DNA of 64,000 bases from JAJRVM01 sp041752115. GTDB lineage: Bacteria > Planctomycetota > Planctomycetia > Pirellulales > Pirellulaceae. The notes beneath the pieces were generated by a model. It had not been told where the DNA came from. It saw nothing but the letters and a program-made list of their open reading frames with translations, and did no database searches. A program made the position numbers and the translations under genes. Positions 8,047-16,790 of the stretch are shown piece after piece. Within the stretch, counting starts at the first letter, position 1, and each line of letters begins with the position of its first letter. The stretch lies in the NCBI GenBank assembly GCA_041752115.1, contig JBGSHS010000375.1, forward strand, positions 90,598 through 154,597, in the 5' to 3' direction.

Positions 8047-8271
8047 TCACCTCGAAAGGAACCGTATCAGCCACATGATGCACGTCAGTACCACGCTGAT
8101 CACAATGCACGTCACGATAGGGGAATTGAACCGGAAGTTCTCCCGTTCGATAGAAATGTCGCCCGGCAACTTGCCTAGCCAAGGAATCGACGGGGCCATC
8201 AGCCAGACAAGGCCGACCCCGGCGATCAGCAATCCTATGATGATCAGCAGCCAGCCTGGATGTTGCATCAT
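8047..8271 (-). CDS. DUF2905 small membrane protein
   Basis: 74 residues with two helices (WLLIIIGLLIAGVGLVWLM at 7-25 and IVTCIVISVVLTCIMWLIRF at 52-71) around the hallmark loop IPWLGKLPGDISIERENFRF. That is the DUF2905 pattern; function is unknown. Two consecutive ATG codons occur (8271 and 8268). The start overlaps the stop of the upstream basic ORF in the form ATGATG/TGA, suggesting coupling. The much longer frame upstream lacks coding character. Confidence 0.85.
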   Translation of the reverse strand: MMQHPGWLLIIIGLLIAGVGLVWLMAPSIPWLGKLPGDISIERENFRFNSPIVTCIVISVVLTCIMWLIRFLSR

Positions 8272-8384
8272 TTCTTCCTGTCGGTCGGCTTCTTGACCTG
8301 CACTTTCTGCTTCTGCATCTTCTTTTGCAGGTGAGCGAACTTGGTTGCTGGTTTGCGTGGCGTTTGCCGTTGGTTCTTTGACAT
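8268..8384 (-). CDS. 38-aa very basic peptide
   Basis: MSKNQRQTPRKPATKFAHLQ starts a 38-residue peptide with about a third Lys or Arg, ending KPTDRKK. It has no hydrophobic core and could bind nucleic acid or be disordered. Its stop overlaps the DUF2905 start, and it lies about 20 nt downstream of the left -10-like box at 8405-8410, so it would head the minus-strand operon. The longer frame to 8465 would run through that promoter element and is not used. Confidence 0.5.
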   Translation of the reverse strand: MSKNQRQTPRKPATKFAHLQKKMQKQKVQVKKPTDRKK

Positions 8385-8404
8385 GGCGGTGGTCCTCATC
8401 TCCA

Positions 8405-8437
8405 ATTCTATCGAGCACTGGCTTGGACCGGTAGAAT
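8405..8437. promoter_or_regulatory. putative divergent promoter pair (ATTCTA-N21-TAGAAT)
   Basis: TAGAAT at 8432-8437 points to the P-type ATPase and its inverse ATTCTA at 8405-8410 points to the minus-strand small-protein operon. They are separated by exactly 21 nt. The same arrangement and spacing recurs at 15226-15258 between another divergent gene pair. The boxes resemble -10 hexamers with a flanking GG. Assignment as promoters is inference. Confidence 0.45.
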
Positions 8438-8536
8438 GAAGTGGGAAAGTCACGGCAACGCCCAAGGTGCTGTTCTCCCGATTTCTCCGTCGAGCAGTAC
8501 ATTTTGGTGGCCAGCGAGCGAAGGGAGCACATTGTC

Positions 8537-10954
8537 ATGCCAACCGATCCCATTTGCGGAATGCAAGTTGATGAAGGTACCGACCTGACCGCCGAGAGGG
8601 ACGGGCAGACGTTGTATTTCTGTAGTGATCACTGTCGCCAGAAATTCATTGCCCAAGACGAAGTCGAGGAGAAACCCTCCTGCTGCCACGAACACGAACC
8701 GAACCGCCATGACCAGGGACAAGAAGCCTCCCAATACGTGTGCCCGATGTGCGAGGGCGTAGCAAGCGACAAGCCGGGCAACTGTCCCAAATGCGGCATG
8801 GCGCTGGAACCTGCACAGCCGAAACGCCGCCAGCAGAAAACCATCTATACCTGTCCGATGCACCCCGAAATCGAGCAGGACGAGCCGGGGAACTGCCCGA
8901 AGTGCGGCATGGAGTTGGAACCGAAGTACCTCGATGCGGAAGAAGAGGACGACTCGGAACTTCGCAGCATGACGCTCCGCTTCTGGTTTGGCGTAGCGTT
9001 GAGCGTACCCGTATTCCTACTTGCCATGCTGCCGATGGTCGGCGTGCCGATTGACGATTGGCTCGGAAAGACAGTTCATGCGTGGCTGCAACTACTCCTT
9101 AGCACGCCAGTCGTGTTATGGGCGGGATGGCCTTTCTTTGTGAGAGGTGTCAGATCCATCGTGACCTGGAACCTCAACATGTTCACGCTCATCGCCATCG
9201 GCACGGGTGCGGCCTACCTCTACAGCCTCTTAGCCGTGTTGTTCCCCGGCCTGCTCCCTGATGATCTCAAAGTCAACGGACACGTCGAAGTCTATTTCGA
9301 GGCGGCGGCAGTCATCATCACGCTCGTCCTGCTCGGTCAAGTCTTGGAACTACGGGCCAGACGGCGCACTGGCAGCGCCATTCGGGAATTGCTCTCATTG
9401 GCCCCACCGACTGCCCGAGTTGTTCGAGACGGAAACGAACAAGAAGTCTCCCTGGATGAAGTCCAGAGCGGCGACATTTTGCGAGTCCGTCCGGGTGAGA
9501 AGATTCCTGTGGACGGGCAGGTGACCGAAGGCAAGAGTTCCGTCGATGAATCCATGATTACCGGCGAACCCATGCCGGTGCAGAAGCAGACTGGGGATCA
9601 AGTCATCGGTGGCACGGTCAATCAAACTGGGTCGTTCCTGATGGAGGCCGAGAAGGTCGGCGAGGATACTGTGCTTTCCCAGATCGTCAATATGGTCGCA
9701 GATGCCCAGCGAAGTCGTGCGCCGATCCAGCGGATTGCAGATGTAGTAGCGTCCTATTTCGTGCCTGCCGTGGTGGTCGCCGCCATTATTGCGTTTATTG
9801 TCTGGGCGGTGCTGCGCCCGAAGGAACCTGCCCTCGCCTGGGCGCTGGTCAACGCCGTTGCGGTCCTCATCATCGCCTGCCCTTGCGCCCTCGGACTCGC
9901 CACACCCATGGCGATCATGGTCGGTGTGGGGCGGGGAGCGAAGGAGGGCGTGCTGGTCAAAGATGCAGAGGTTCTGGAGACCCTGGAAAAGGTCGATACC
10001 ATCGTCGTCGATAAGACCGGAACGCTGACGGAGGGAAGGCCAAGACTGACCGAGTGTATTCCAGTAGACTCCGATTCAGGCGACGATCTACTCCGCATGG
10101 CGGCGAGTCTGGAACAGCAGAGCGAACATCCACTGGCTCGTGCCATCGTCGAAGCGGCGAGAGACCGCAGCCTCGACTTGTCTTCTGTCGATGATTTCGA
10201 TTCCGTGACGGGCGGTGGTGTTCACGGGTTGGTGGATGGGACGAAAGTGCTGATCGGCCAACGTTCGCTACTGGAAGAGAATGGTACCAGCAACCTGTCC
10301 GTCCTTGATGACCGGGCCGACGAACTGCAACAACAGGGACGAACTGTCATGTACGTGGCCGTGGACGGCACTTTCGCAGGCTTGGTCGCCGTCTCCGACC
10401 GGATCAAAGAATCGACGCCAGAAGCCGTCAAGACACTGCACGACATGGGCCTGAGAATCATCATGCTCACCGGCGACAACGAGAAAACCGCCAAGACGGT
10501 GGCCGAGGAACTGGGCATCGATAAGTTCGAGGCCGGAGTACGTCCAGAGAACAAGCACGAACGAATCAGGTCGCTGAAAGCTGATGGACGGAGAGTCGCA
10601 ATGGCCGGTGATGGGATCAACGACGCACCTGCCTTGGCAGAAGCCGACGTGGGCATCGCAATGGGCACGGGCACGGATGTGGCGATTGAATCAGCGGGCG
10701 TGACGCTGGTGAAGGGTGACCTGCGGGGCATTGTCAAGGCCGTTAAGTTGAGCCGACGCACCATGCGGAATATCCGGCAGAACCTCTTCTTCGCCTTTGT
10801 CTACAACGCTCTCGGCGTACCGATTGCGGCGGGCATCCTGTATCCTTTCATCGGCCTCCTGCTTAATCCGATGATCGCCGCCGCTGCGATGAGTTTCAGT
10901 AGCGTATCGGTGATCGGAAACGCTCTGCGACTGAGAACAACGAAACTGACATAA
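8537..10954 (+). CDS. copA: Cu(I)-type P1B ATPase with YHS and two heavy-metal-binding domains
   Basis: 805 residues from the ATG at 8537, with GGGAGC about 9 nt upstream. An N-terminal YHS domain (PTDPICGMQVDEGT, then CSDHC) is followed by two heavy-metal-binding repeats (YVCPMCEG...NCPKCGM and YTCPMHPE...NCPKCGM). The ATPase core has ITGEP for the actuator, IACPCALGLATPMA as the membrane CPC metal site, DKTGTLTEG with the phosphorylated Asp, SEHPLARAI, and GDGINDAPAL. The final helix has MSFSSVSVIGNALRLR, typical of CopA. It should pump Cu(I) (or Ag(I)) out of the cytoplasm. No copper regulator or chaperone gene is adjacent. It stands alone on the plus strand, probably expressed from the divergent promoter at 8405-8437. 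Confidence 0.93.
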   Translation: MPTDPICGMQVDEGTDLTAERDGQTLYFCSDHCRQKFIAQDEVEEKPSCCHEHEPNRHDQGQEASQYVCPMCEGVASDKPGNCPKCGMALEPAQPKRRQQKTIYTCPMHPEIEQDEPGNCPKCGMELEPKYLDAEEEDDSELRSMTLRFWFGVALSVPVFLLAMLPMVGVPIDDWLGKTVHAWLQLLLSTPVVLWAGWPFFVRGVRSIVTWNLNMFTLIAIGTGAAYLYSLLAVLFPGLLPDDLKVNGHVEVYFEAAAVIITLVLLGQVLELRARRRTGSAIRELLSLAPPTARVVRDGNEQEVSLDEVQSGDILRVRPGEKIPVDGQVTEGKSSVDESMITGEPMPVQKQTGDQVIGGTVNQTGSFLMEAEKVGEDTVLSQIVNMVADAQRSRAPIQRIADVVASYFVPAVVVAAIIAFIVWAVLRPKEPALAWALVNAVAVLIIACPCALGLATPMAIMVGVGRGAKEGVLVKDAEVLETLEKVDTIVVDKTGTLTEGRPRLTECIPVDSDSGDDLLRMAASLEQQSEHPLARAIVEAARDRSLDLSSVDDFDSVTGGGVHGLVDGTKVLIGQRSLLEENGTSNLSVLDDRADELQQQGRTVMYVAVDGTFAGLVAVSDRIKESTPEAVKTLHDMGLRIIMLTGDNEKTAKTVAEELGIDKFEAGVRPENKHERIRSLKADGRRVAMAGDGINDAPALAEADVGIAMGTGTDVAIESAGVTLVKGDLRGIVKAVKLSRRTMRNIRQNLFFAFVYNALGVPIAAGILYPFIGLLLNPMIAAAAMSFSSVSVIGNALRLRTTKLT

Positions 10955-11026
10955 GGCGGCACCATTGGCGGTGCGAGTGTGGCCAACTGGTTGGAGTCGG
11001 TTCCGAACATAATGGACAAATTGTTC

Positions 11027-11749
11027 TTAGCTCCCCAGTAGTTCTTTCAAGACTGGCCCCAGATCGAGCAGAGCCTTTTCGCCGTCGCCGACAAAAGACG
11101 AGCCGTGCATCGCAGCGAGGGTCTTGGGTTTCAAAGCGGCCAATTTCGCCAGCAAGCATTCCGTATTCGGGGTGTAGGGCATGTAGTTTGCCAGCGGACC
11201 GGCTTGATATTGCATCAAGGTCTCTCTGAACCGCCCAATCACGTCCAATTCTGTTGACGGCTCGACATCCCCACCCTGATGAAAAAGGTCGGAACAGAAC
11301 AAAATCCACTGGGTCTCCTCGAACAACATTCCCGCATCCCAACCGTGCGGCAAATGGGGTGTGTGAACGAGACGGTAACGGTATTTGCCAGTCGTCAACA
11401 CATCGTCGCCTTTCACGATGTGGGCTGGCCGAGATGCAAAATCGTTGACGCTGACCATCGCTCCCACGAAGGTACAGACTGCTTCGGCCATAGGTGCGAC
11501 TTCGAGCCAGTTGTTGAGAGCACCGCATTCATCCGCCTCGAAATGGCTGAACCCTATCCAGCGGATCGACGATGGTTCGAGAATCTCGCCGACAGTTTCG
11601 AGCAACAGGGGGAACATCGCCCTCATGCCCGTGTGATACAGCAGAGGCTCGTCGTCCTTGACGAGAAACTGATTGAACTGCAAATCGAACTCGGGCACGT
11701 AGGTACAAATACGGAAAACGTCCGGTGCGATTTCGTTGATCGAAGACAT
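11027..11749 (-). CDS. metallo-beta-lactamase-fold protein, flavodiiron (ODP) type
   Basis: 240 residues matching the di-iron beta-lactamase domain of flavodiiron proteins without the flavodoxin part. The first metal motif reads SHFEADECG near 68-76, the H-x-E-x-D form of this subfamily, although the next position is Glu instead of His. Further ligand candidates are HLPHGWD near 133-139, FCSDLFHQGG near 151-160 and MHGSSFVGDG near 215-224. Such stand-alone ODP proteins may reduce O2/NO or sense them; here the partner is unknown. AAAGGAGCCATC gives a good ribosome site. It is convergent with the ATPase gene and upstream of the damaged esterase gene, same strand. Confidence 0.82.
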   Translation of the reverse strand: MSSINEIAPDVFRICTYVPEFDLQFNQFLVKDDEPLLYHTGMRAMFPLLLETVGEILEPSSIRWIGFSHFEADECGALNNWLEVAPMAEAVCTFVGAMVSVNDFASRPAHIVKGDDVLTTGKYRYRLVHTPHLPHGWDAGMLFEETQWILFCSDLFHQGGDVEPSTELDVIGRFRETLMQYQAGPLANYMPYTPNTECLLAKLAALKPKTLAAMHGSSFVGDGEKALLDLGPVLKELLGS

Positions 11750-11786
11750 GATGGCTCCTTTGCTTTGTCCGGTAGAGGTGTGGCCT

Positions 11787-12695
11787 TTACGGCTTCAAGT
11801 GCCGGTCGAAAAACTCCCAGGTGGCGTCCCACGCTCTCTTGTTGAACTCCCCACCGAAGCCGTGCCCCTGGCCCTCGAATACAATCAGCGAATGTGAAGC
11901 TCCAGTCGCCTTCATCTTCTCGTCGAGCACCTTCGCTTGCTCGACCGGCACAAGAGCGTCCTGATCCCCGTGCAGCGTCAAGACAGGCGGGTCGTCGCTG
12001 CTGACATAGGTGATCGGACTGGCAGCCTTGTATCGTTCGGCTGCCTAGGTTGGCGTGCCGCCCATAAACAGTCGGAAGATCCAAGCCACCGAACTCCTCT
12101 CATAACAGAATACCATGTCCGTGGGACCGAAGACGTTGACGACCGCTTGCACTCGACTGGATTGCTCAGGATTCCCGCTGTCCCCCTCCAAGCCCGATGC
12201 GGGATCGGTGAGCCCGACCAAGAGCGAAAGATGGCCACCTGCCGAACCACCCGTCACACCAATCCGGTTCGGATTGATGTGGTACTTTGTGGCGTTGGCC
12301 CGCAACCAGCGGATCGCCGCCTTGGCATCGTGGATCTGCGCTGGGAAGATGGGAGTGGCTGTAGTGGTCTCCTTCTTCGACTCGTCAAACTGCATCAGCC
12401 GATAACCGATGGTCGCCGCCACGTAACCTCGTCTCGCCGCCTCTTGGATTTGTCCCCGATATCCCTGTCGGTTCCCCTGATACCAGCCACCGCCGTGGAT
12501 GAAGACGATTGCCGGAAACGACCCATCGCCCTGTGGTCGAGCCAAATCGAGTTTCAATTCCGTGTCGCCAGCCTTTCCGTAAGTGATGTTCTCTTCGATG
12601 ACGATATCGGCACACAGGGCAACGTTCCCTGCCAGCCAAAGAATTCCGAGAACCACGAACAGCTTGGCAATCAGGGCACAATTGGTCGATCTCAC
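11787..12695 (-). pseudogene. secreted alpha/beta-hydrolase (BD-FAE/acetylxylan-esterase-like) with an in-frame amber stop
   Basis: The start is a GTG at 12695 preceded by AAGGAG (7-nt spacing), giving a signal peptide (CALIAKLFVVLGILWLAG). Esterase motifs are VFIHGGGW (oxyanion hole) and TGGSAGGH (nucleophile Ser). Downstream of an in-frame TAG at 12047-12045, the same frame continues with AAERYKAASPITYV, then LTLHGDQDALVP (acid Asp) and GQGHGFGG (catalytic His), and ends properly at 11787. One codon, likely CAG (Gln) to TAG, separates Ser from Asp and His, so the truncated product cannot be active. Family members deacetylate plant or algal polysaccharides. A sequencing error or amber suppression remain possible. 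Confidence 0.82.
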
Positions 12696-12721
12696 TTCAC
12701 GTCTCCTTCTGTGATCCGAGG

Positions 12722-13615
12722 CTACTGCTTCTTCCACGCCCGTAGGTATTCGACGCTGAACGTGGATGGCAAATCCTTGTCTTCGGGCATCCCAAACCAC
12801 TCGGGCATCGTCTCGCTGTCGAAGATCAAGAAGAGCGGTTGGTGCCAGTGCGTGTTTTCCACCGAGCGGACGAGCACGCCATCGACGTAGTACTTGATCT
12901 CGTCCTTGCCCCAGTCCAGGCCGAAAACGTGGTAATCATCGGCGAACCGCCAGGGGGCTTCCCACACGCCGCCCACGCTCCAATGTTCCTTCTCGGTGGG
13001 CGTGCGGAAAACGTGGAGATTCATGTTGTACTTTCGTTCAAAGCCCTTGGCTTTACCACCGATCTCGAACACGTCGATCTCAGTCAACCAGCCAGGCGTA
13101 TCCTCCACCTGGAACCAGAAGGAACTCGACCCACCGGAATTCATCGGCTTGGCCTTGACCTCGTAGTAGCCGTAGCCGGAACGGACCTTGGTGTGCAAAG
13201 CGGCGCTGGTGTAGTCCTTGTAGCCGAGCTTCTGATATTCCTCGGGCACCTCCTCCTTCCGCATCGTCAAGTGCAGCTTCCCCTCCGACACCGTTACGTT
13301 CTTGTCGCTGAACAGGGCGGGCTGGCGGCCTTTCCACCAGTACATGCCTCGGTTCCATTTGTTGAGGTCGAGATCCTGGCCTTCGAACTCGTCCGTCATC
13401 GGCTCGAACTTTTTCCAACCTCCCTTGTTCTCCTGGTCGGACAAGGGGCAAGCATCGGTGACGTGCTGGGGCGTTCCGCCCAGAGGGGCCGTGCGGTTCC
13501 AGATCTTCGTGGGCCGCTTGTCGGCATCTGTTTGTGCCGATTTGCTGGTTTGTTCATCGGCGAAAAGGCCGTGAGCAAGGAGAAGCACAGTGGCCGTCGT
13601 GATTATCGTTTGCAT
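12722..13615 (-). CDS. secreted GH16 glycosidase (agarase/porphyranase-like)
   Basis: 297 residues with a signal peptide (MQTIITTATVLLLAHGLFAD). It is a GH16 jelly-roll enzyme that cleaves beta-1,4 or 1,3 galactan-type chains with retention. The catalytic motif is EIDVFEIGG near 180, nucleophile and acid/base being the two Glu in E-x-D-x-x-E. Flanking blocks KVRSGYGYYEVKAKPM, SSSFWFQVED, YHVFGLDWGKDEIKYYVDG and FSVEYLRAWKK are standard. The long spacer and the phrase NKWNRGMYWWKGRQPALFS resemble agarase/porphyranase subfamilies, so algal galactan is the likely substrate (inference). It lies just upstream of the esterase gene on the same strand, 26 nt away. Confidence 0.9.
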   Translation of the reverse strand: MQTIITTATVLLLAHGLFADEQTSKSAQTDADKRPTKIWNRTAPLGGTPQHVTDACPLSDQENKGGWKKFEPMTDEFEGQDLDLNKWNRGMYWWKGRQPALFSDKNVTVSEGKLHLTMRKEEVPEEYQKLGYKDYTSAALHTKVRSGYGYYEVKAKPMNSGGSSSFWFQVEDTPGWLTEIDVFEIGGKAKGFERKYNMNLHVFRTPTEKEHWSVGGVWEAPWRFADDYHVFGLDWGKDEIKYYVDGVLVRSVENTHWHQPLFLIFDSETMPEWFGMPEDKDLPSTFSVEYLRAWKKQ

Positions 13616-13788
13616 ACGCTGATTCTCCCTGAAGGCTGTCAGCCGCCTCTGCCACCCAATTGCCGAACAAGGTCCACTTTGAGATCAAATGCCTCGGCAA
13701 CAGGTACGGGCCGTCTGTCGCTGCCCTCGACGCTACCTTCGTTCGTCCAGAGGAACAGACAGAAGTTGAAGCATCGGTCGCCGGGCAA

Positions 13789-14343
13789 TTACCTCACAAT
13801 CCTCATCTTGCTCAATGGACACCAACCATCGTCGGCACGTCCCTTGATCGCAAGCTGCACCATGGGCTTGGTATCTTCCTGGCCGACGACGGCAAGCGAC
13901 AAAGTGTAGGTTCCCGGCGACAAATCACCGGGCAGGTTGATGGTGTCGGCAACCTCGACAATCTTGCCGGGCGGCAAGTCGGCGGGCTCCTTGAAGAACT
14001 CCTCCGTGAACAGCTCAATAGAGCCGGGAAGCCACTGGTCTACAGTGAGCTTCCCCACGAAAACCTTGGCGTGACCCTGATCACTTGAAAGTCGGTACGC
14101 CACACGGTACGGCTTGTAGCACGGAGCGGAACCCACATTCTGCCACTTCATCGCTAACCGGATATCGGTCCCTGGCTGAGCGTTCGATGGATGGCTCAGT
14201 TCCTTCAACACCAGCCGGTAACCCAGCCTTCGCAGGAACCGCTCCAATTCTTGGCGGAATTGTTCGTCGTCGGGCAACCGGCCAGACTTACCGCTGAACG
14301 AACTGCCGTGAACGGCCAACAGTGAATGAGGGTTCCTGCACAT
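13789..14343 (-). pseudogene. C-terminal fragment of a DUF4832-type secreted protein
   Basis: 184 residues equal to the end of DUF4832 proteins (a C-terminal module of large secreted glycosidase-like proteins). Visible are HGSSFSGKSGRLPDDEQFRQ, RFLRRLGYRLVLKELSHP and the sandwich region DIRLAMKWQNVGSAPCYKPY followed by ELFTEEFFKEPADLP. These proteins normally have several hundred residues before this point plus a signal peptide, and none is present: the frame starts about 15 nt from the stop of the SGNH gene. A deletion removed the 5' part. The 173 nt between its stop and the GH16 start hold no gene I can see. Confidence 0.68.
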
Positions 14344-14358
14344 TGTCTGGCCTCGTGT

Positions 14359-15195
14359 CTAGTCTCGCATTCGCTGAGCCTGTGGAAGGTGTTCCGGCCA
14401 CAGGCCAGTGATTACCGTGAATTCCTCGTCGGCGATGATCTTCACGCCGTTGGCGTTGGGATGATTGTCGGAAAACCAGCCCGGCACATCCTTCATTTCA
14501 TCGTCCTTGGAACCATCCAGAATCCGCTTGCCAAATTTCTCCATCGACAACTGCTGATCTCGGATGCGCTGGTCCCAGTTGCCAGCCTCCGTTTCCCTCT
14601 TCTTCCGCTTGTAGATCTCGACCAGTGGATATTTCCGTTCCTTGGCGAGTTGCCTGACGATATCCCACACGGCGTTCATTCTCTCGTTCAGCTTCACGCT
14701 GGTCTCGGGATCGGCAGCGTGGTGCTTTGGATCAACCCAAGTATTTGTCTCCAGAGCGATCTGAACGCCGGGATAATCCTTCGCCAAGAGATCACAGAAC
14801 TCTTCGAGGTGTCGCTTGAATTCAACTGGCTCACAATGTTTCTGGTCGTTGTGGCCGTAACGGATCAAGGCGATGTCGATTTGCGGGATTCTGTCTTTCA
14901 CGGCCTTCTTGTAGCGGCCTGAGTCGAGGAACTGGCGAATGTAGTCGCCACCGGCTGCGACGTTGTGGCTGACAATGCTCTCGTTTTCGTAAAACGCCGA
15001 GAGCCGTTCGTTGAGCACGGCCTCGACTCGCTGCTCCGCAGGGAGGTAGCTGGTTATGCATGTACTGTCGCCGAAATGGACGATGACTGCCTCGGCTTTG
15101 TCCGTGCGGCGGCCGGCGATTGAAGTGGTGGTCTCGGAGGCCAGCGTTGGCAAACTCAAGAGGGACAACAAGACAGCAACGTGAAGTCGTAACAT
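14359..15195 (-). CDS. secreted SGNH/GDSL-type hydrolase
   Basis: 278 residues from the ATG at 15195 with a signal peptide (MLRLHVAVLLSLLSLPTLAS). SGNH blocks are HFGDST near 40-45 (Ser nucleophile), the Gly/Asn blocks AAGGD near 82 and RYGHND near 113, and DNHPN near 245 with the catalytic Asp-x-x-His. The family removes acetyl or other esters from sugars. GGAGAG lies 5-10 nt before the start. Gene order places it beside GH16 enzymes, which fits debranching of an acetylated or esterified polysaccharide. It is divergent from the next GH16 gene, with a paired promoter between. Confidence 0.85.
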   Translation of the reverse strand: MLRLHVAVLLSLLSLPTLASETTTSIAGRRTDKAEAVIVHFGDSTCITSYLPAEQRVEAVLNERLSAFYENESIVSHNVAAGGDYIRQFLDSGRYKKAVKDRIPQIDIALIRYGHNDQKHCEPVEFKRHLEEFCDLLAKDYPGVQIALETNTWVDPKHHAADPETSVKLNERMNAVWDIVRQLAKERKYPLVEIYKRKKRETEAGNWDQRIRDQQLSMEKFGKRILDGSKDDEMKDVPGWFSDNHPNANGVKIIADEEFTVITGLWPEHLPQAQRMRD

Positions 15196-15225
15196 ATTGG
15201 CTCTCCACATGTTGGATCGTCCCCG

Positions 15226-15258
15226 ATTCTATCAACCGGGATTGCCGGGTGGTAGAAT
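15226..15258. promoter_or_regulatory. putative divergent promoter pair (ATTCTA-N21-TAGAAT)
   Basis: ATTCTA at 15226-15231 and TAGAAT at 15253-15258, 21 nt apart, same as at 8405-8437. The left box faces the SGNH gene (start 15195), the right box faces the GH16 gene (start 15296). The two starts lie about 31 and 38 nt from their boxes. Confidence 0.45.
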
Positions 15259-15295
15259 GTGCGGCGTCAGCCCTCATTCCACGGAGAAGATCGCC

Positions 15296-16069
15296 ATGAA
15301 AACGCTTCTGCCGCTCCTGATCCTCGGACTGCTGGCCCTCTCTGCGAGGGGCACGGAACCGGACGATCAACTTCCACCTGCTCCCCACGGGAAATCGTTG
15401 AAGCTCATCTGGCACGATGAATTTGACGGCGACAAACTCGATGAGTCGAAGTGGGAACCACGACCAGATGGCAAGCGGAAGGGGGGCTGGTGGAGCGCCA
15501 GAGCGATTTCGCTGGATGGCGATGGCCACCTCGTCATCACGACCTTCATGGACGGCGACAAGCCAACAGATGGCTGCGTATGGACCAAGGGTAAGTTCGA
15601 GCACGCCTTCGGCTATTACGTCACACGAGTGAAGTTTCAAAGAGAGCCAGGGCACTGGTCAGCATTCTGGATGAACGGCGACGGCATCGGAAAGGTCGGC
15701 GACGGAGGCCGGGATGGCACCGAAATCGACATCATGGAGAAACCGTGGCTTGACGACCGAGTGCAACATACCTTCCACTGGGACGGTTACGGCAATGACC
15801 ACAAATCGGAAGGCAAAGTCGTCAAGATTCCCGGTGTGATGGATGGCTGGCATACATTCGGGCTGCTTTGGATGCCCGATGAATACGTCTTCTACGTGGA
15901 TGGCAAGGAAACGTGGCGAAGCAAAGCGGGCGGCGTCTGTCAGGTGCCTCAGTACATGCTGCTGAGTGACGAAATCGGGCCGTGGGCCGGGGACATCTCG
16001 AAGGCCAAGCTACCGGACCAGTTCGTGGTGGACTACGTGCGGGTTTACGATCTTGTGGATGTCGATTAG
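15296..16069 (+). CDS. secreted GH16 glycosidase
   Basis: 257 residues with signal peptide (MKTLLPLLILGLLALSARG). It starts at the ATG preceded by ACGGAGAAG. GH16 signature: IWHDEFDGDKLDESKWEPR near 41-59, KGKFEHAFGYYVTRVKF, HWSAFWMNGDG, catalytic EIDIMEKPW near 144-152, and DYVRVYDL at the end. The two Glu of E-I-D-I-M-E are nucleophile and acid/base. Compared with the first GH16 in the window it lacks the long spacer and ends without extra modules, suggesting a different substrate such as laminarin or a carrageenan-type galactan (open). It is likely driven by the promoter at 15253-15258. Confidence 0.9.
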   Translation: MKTLLPLLILGLLALSARGTEPDDQLPPAPHGKSLKLIWHDEFDGDKLDESKWEPRPDGKRKGGWWSARAISLDGDGHLVITTFMDGDKPTDGCVWTKGKFEHAFGYYVTRVKFQREPGHWSAFWMNGDGIGKVGDGGRDGTEIDIMEKPWLDDRVQHTFHWDGYGNDHKSEGKVVKIPGVMDGWHTFGLLWMPDEYVFYVDGKETWRSKAGGVCQVPQYMLLSDEIGPWAGDISKAKLPDQFVVDYVRVYDLVDVD

Positions 16070-16301
16070 CTCATTTACCAAGACGGCACGCTGGCGGAAG
16101 CGTCGGTCGAGCAGTTGCACCGGCTGTCGTCGTGTGGCGAGATTAGAAGCAATAGCACTCTATCCGAACCGTGAGCAAGATGCAGCAATGGCTGCAATTG
16201 AATCAGGTGGGCGTGATGACCGACTGGAAGCCGGGCAAGAGCAAGTAGGTGCGTCTGAAAAAACCACCTCGGCGCAGCGAACAAAGGAGAGGACAGCCAG
16301 A
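16070..16301 (+). other. spacer with a possible decayed ORF tail
   Basis: No intact gene is visible. One frame reads EAIALYPNREQ and, after a +1 or -1 shift near 16176, another reads MQQWLQLNQVGVMTDWKPGK to a stop near 16248. Together they look like the end of a lost gene. This is weak evidence based only on how protein-like the strings look. Confidence 0.25.
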
Positions 16302-16790
16302 ATGGCCGAACAGGACGTAGAATTCACAGCCCAACGGAGGATCATGATTGCTGCGCAACACCTGCTGGCTCCACCCGACAAAGTGTTTCCGCTTCTTTGT
16401 CCCAAACGGGAATACGACTGGATCGAGCCCTGGAAATGCCGAATGGTCCACTCCGAGTCGGGCTTTGCGGAACTGGACTGCATCTTCGTCACCGACTTCC
16501 CGAACGACGGCGAAAACGTGTGGGTCGTGAGCGTGTACCGACCCAGCGAGGAAATCCAGTTCGTGCGGTTCAATGGGCGACGAGTGATCCGGTACCGCAT
16601 CACGTTGACCGACAACGGCGATGGGACCACGGAGGCCGAGTGGAAACAGATCATCGCCGGATTGAACGAGGAAGGCAACCGACTGCTGGAAGGGCTGACC
16701 GACGAAGCGTACCGGCAGGAAATTACTGTGCTGGAGCGGCTGCTCAATCACTACCTGACTACCGGCGAAATGCTCAGGGGTGGCGTATGA
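16302..16790 (+). CDS. SRPBCC (START-like) domain protein
   Basis: 162 residues from the ATG at 16302, preceded by AAAGGAGAGG. The helix-grip fold of the SRPBCC superfamily is suggested by HLLAPPDKVFPLLCPKREYD, the strand ELDCIFVTDF, YRITLTDNGDGTTEAEWKQI and a long C-terminal helix (EITVLERLLNHYLTTGEML). These proteins bind hydrophobic ligands in a deep pocket. The ligand is unknown here. Its stop overlaps the next gene start as ATGA, so it forms an operon with the double GNAT gene. There is no export signal. Confidence 0.75.
   Translation: MAEQDVEFTAQRRIMIAAQHLLAPPDKVFPLLCPKREYDWIEPWKCRMVHSESGFAELDCIFVTDFPNDGENVWVVSVYRPSEEIQFVRFNGRRVIRYRITLTDNGDGTTEAEWKQIIAGLNEEGNRLLEGLTDEAYRQEITVLERLLNHYLTTGEMLRGGV

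Noticed and set aside
12839..13909. 356-aa plus-strand open frame
   Set aside because: It is antisense to the clear GH16 gene at 12722-13615. Its sequence has no domain and only mirrors GC-rich third positions.
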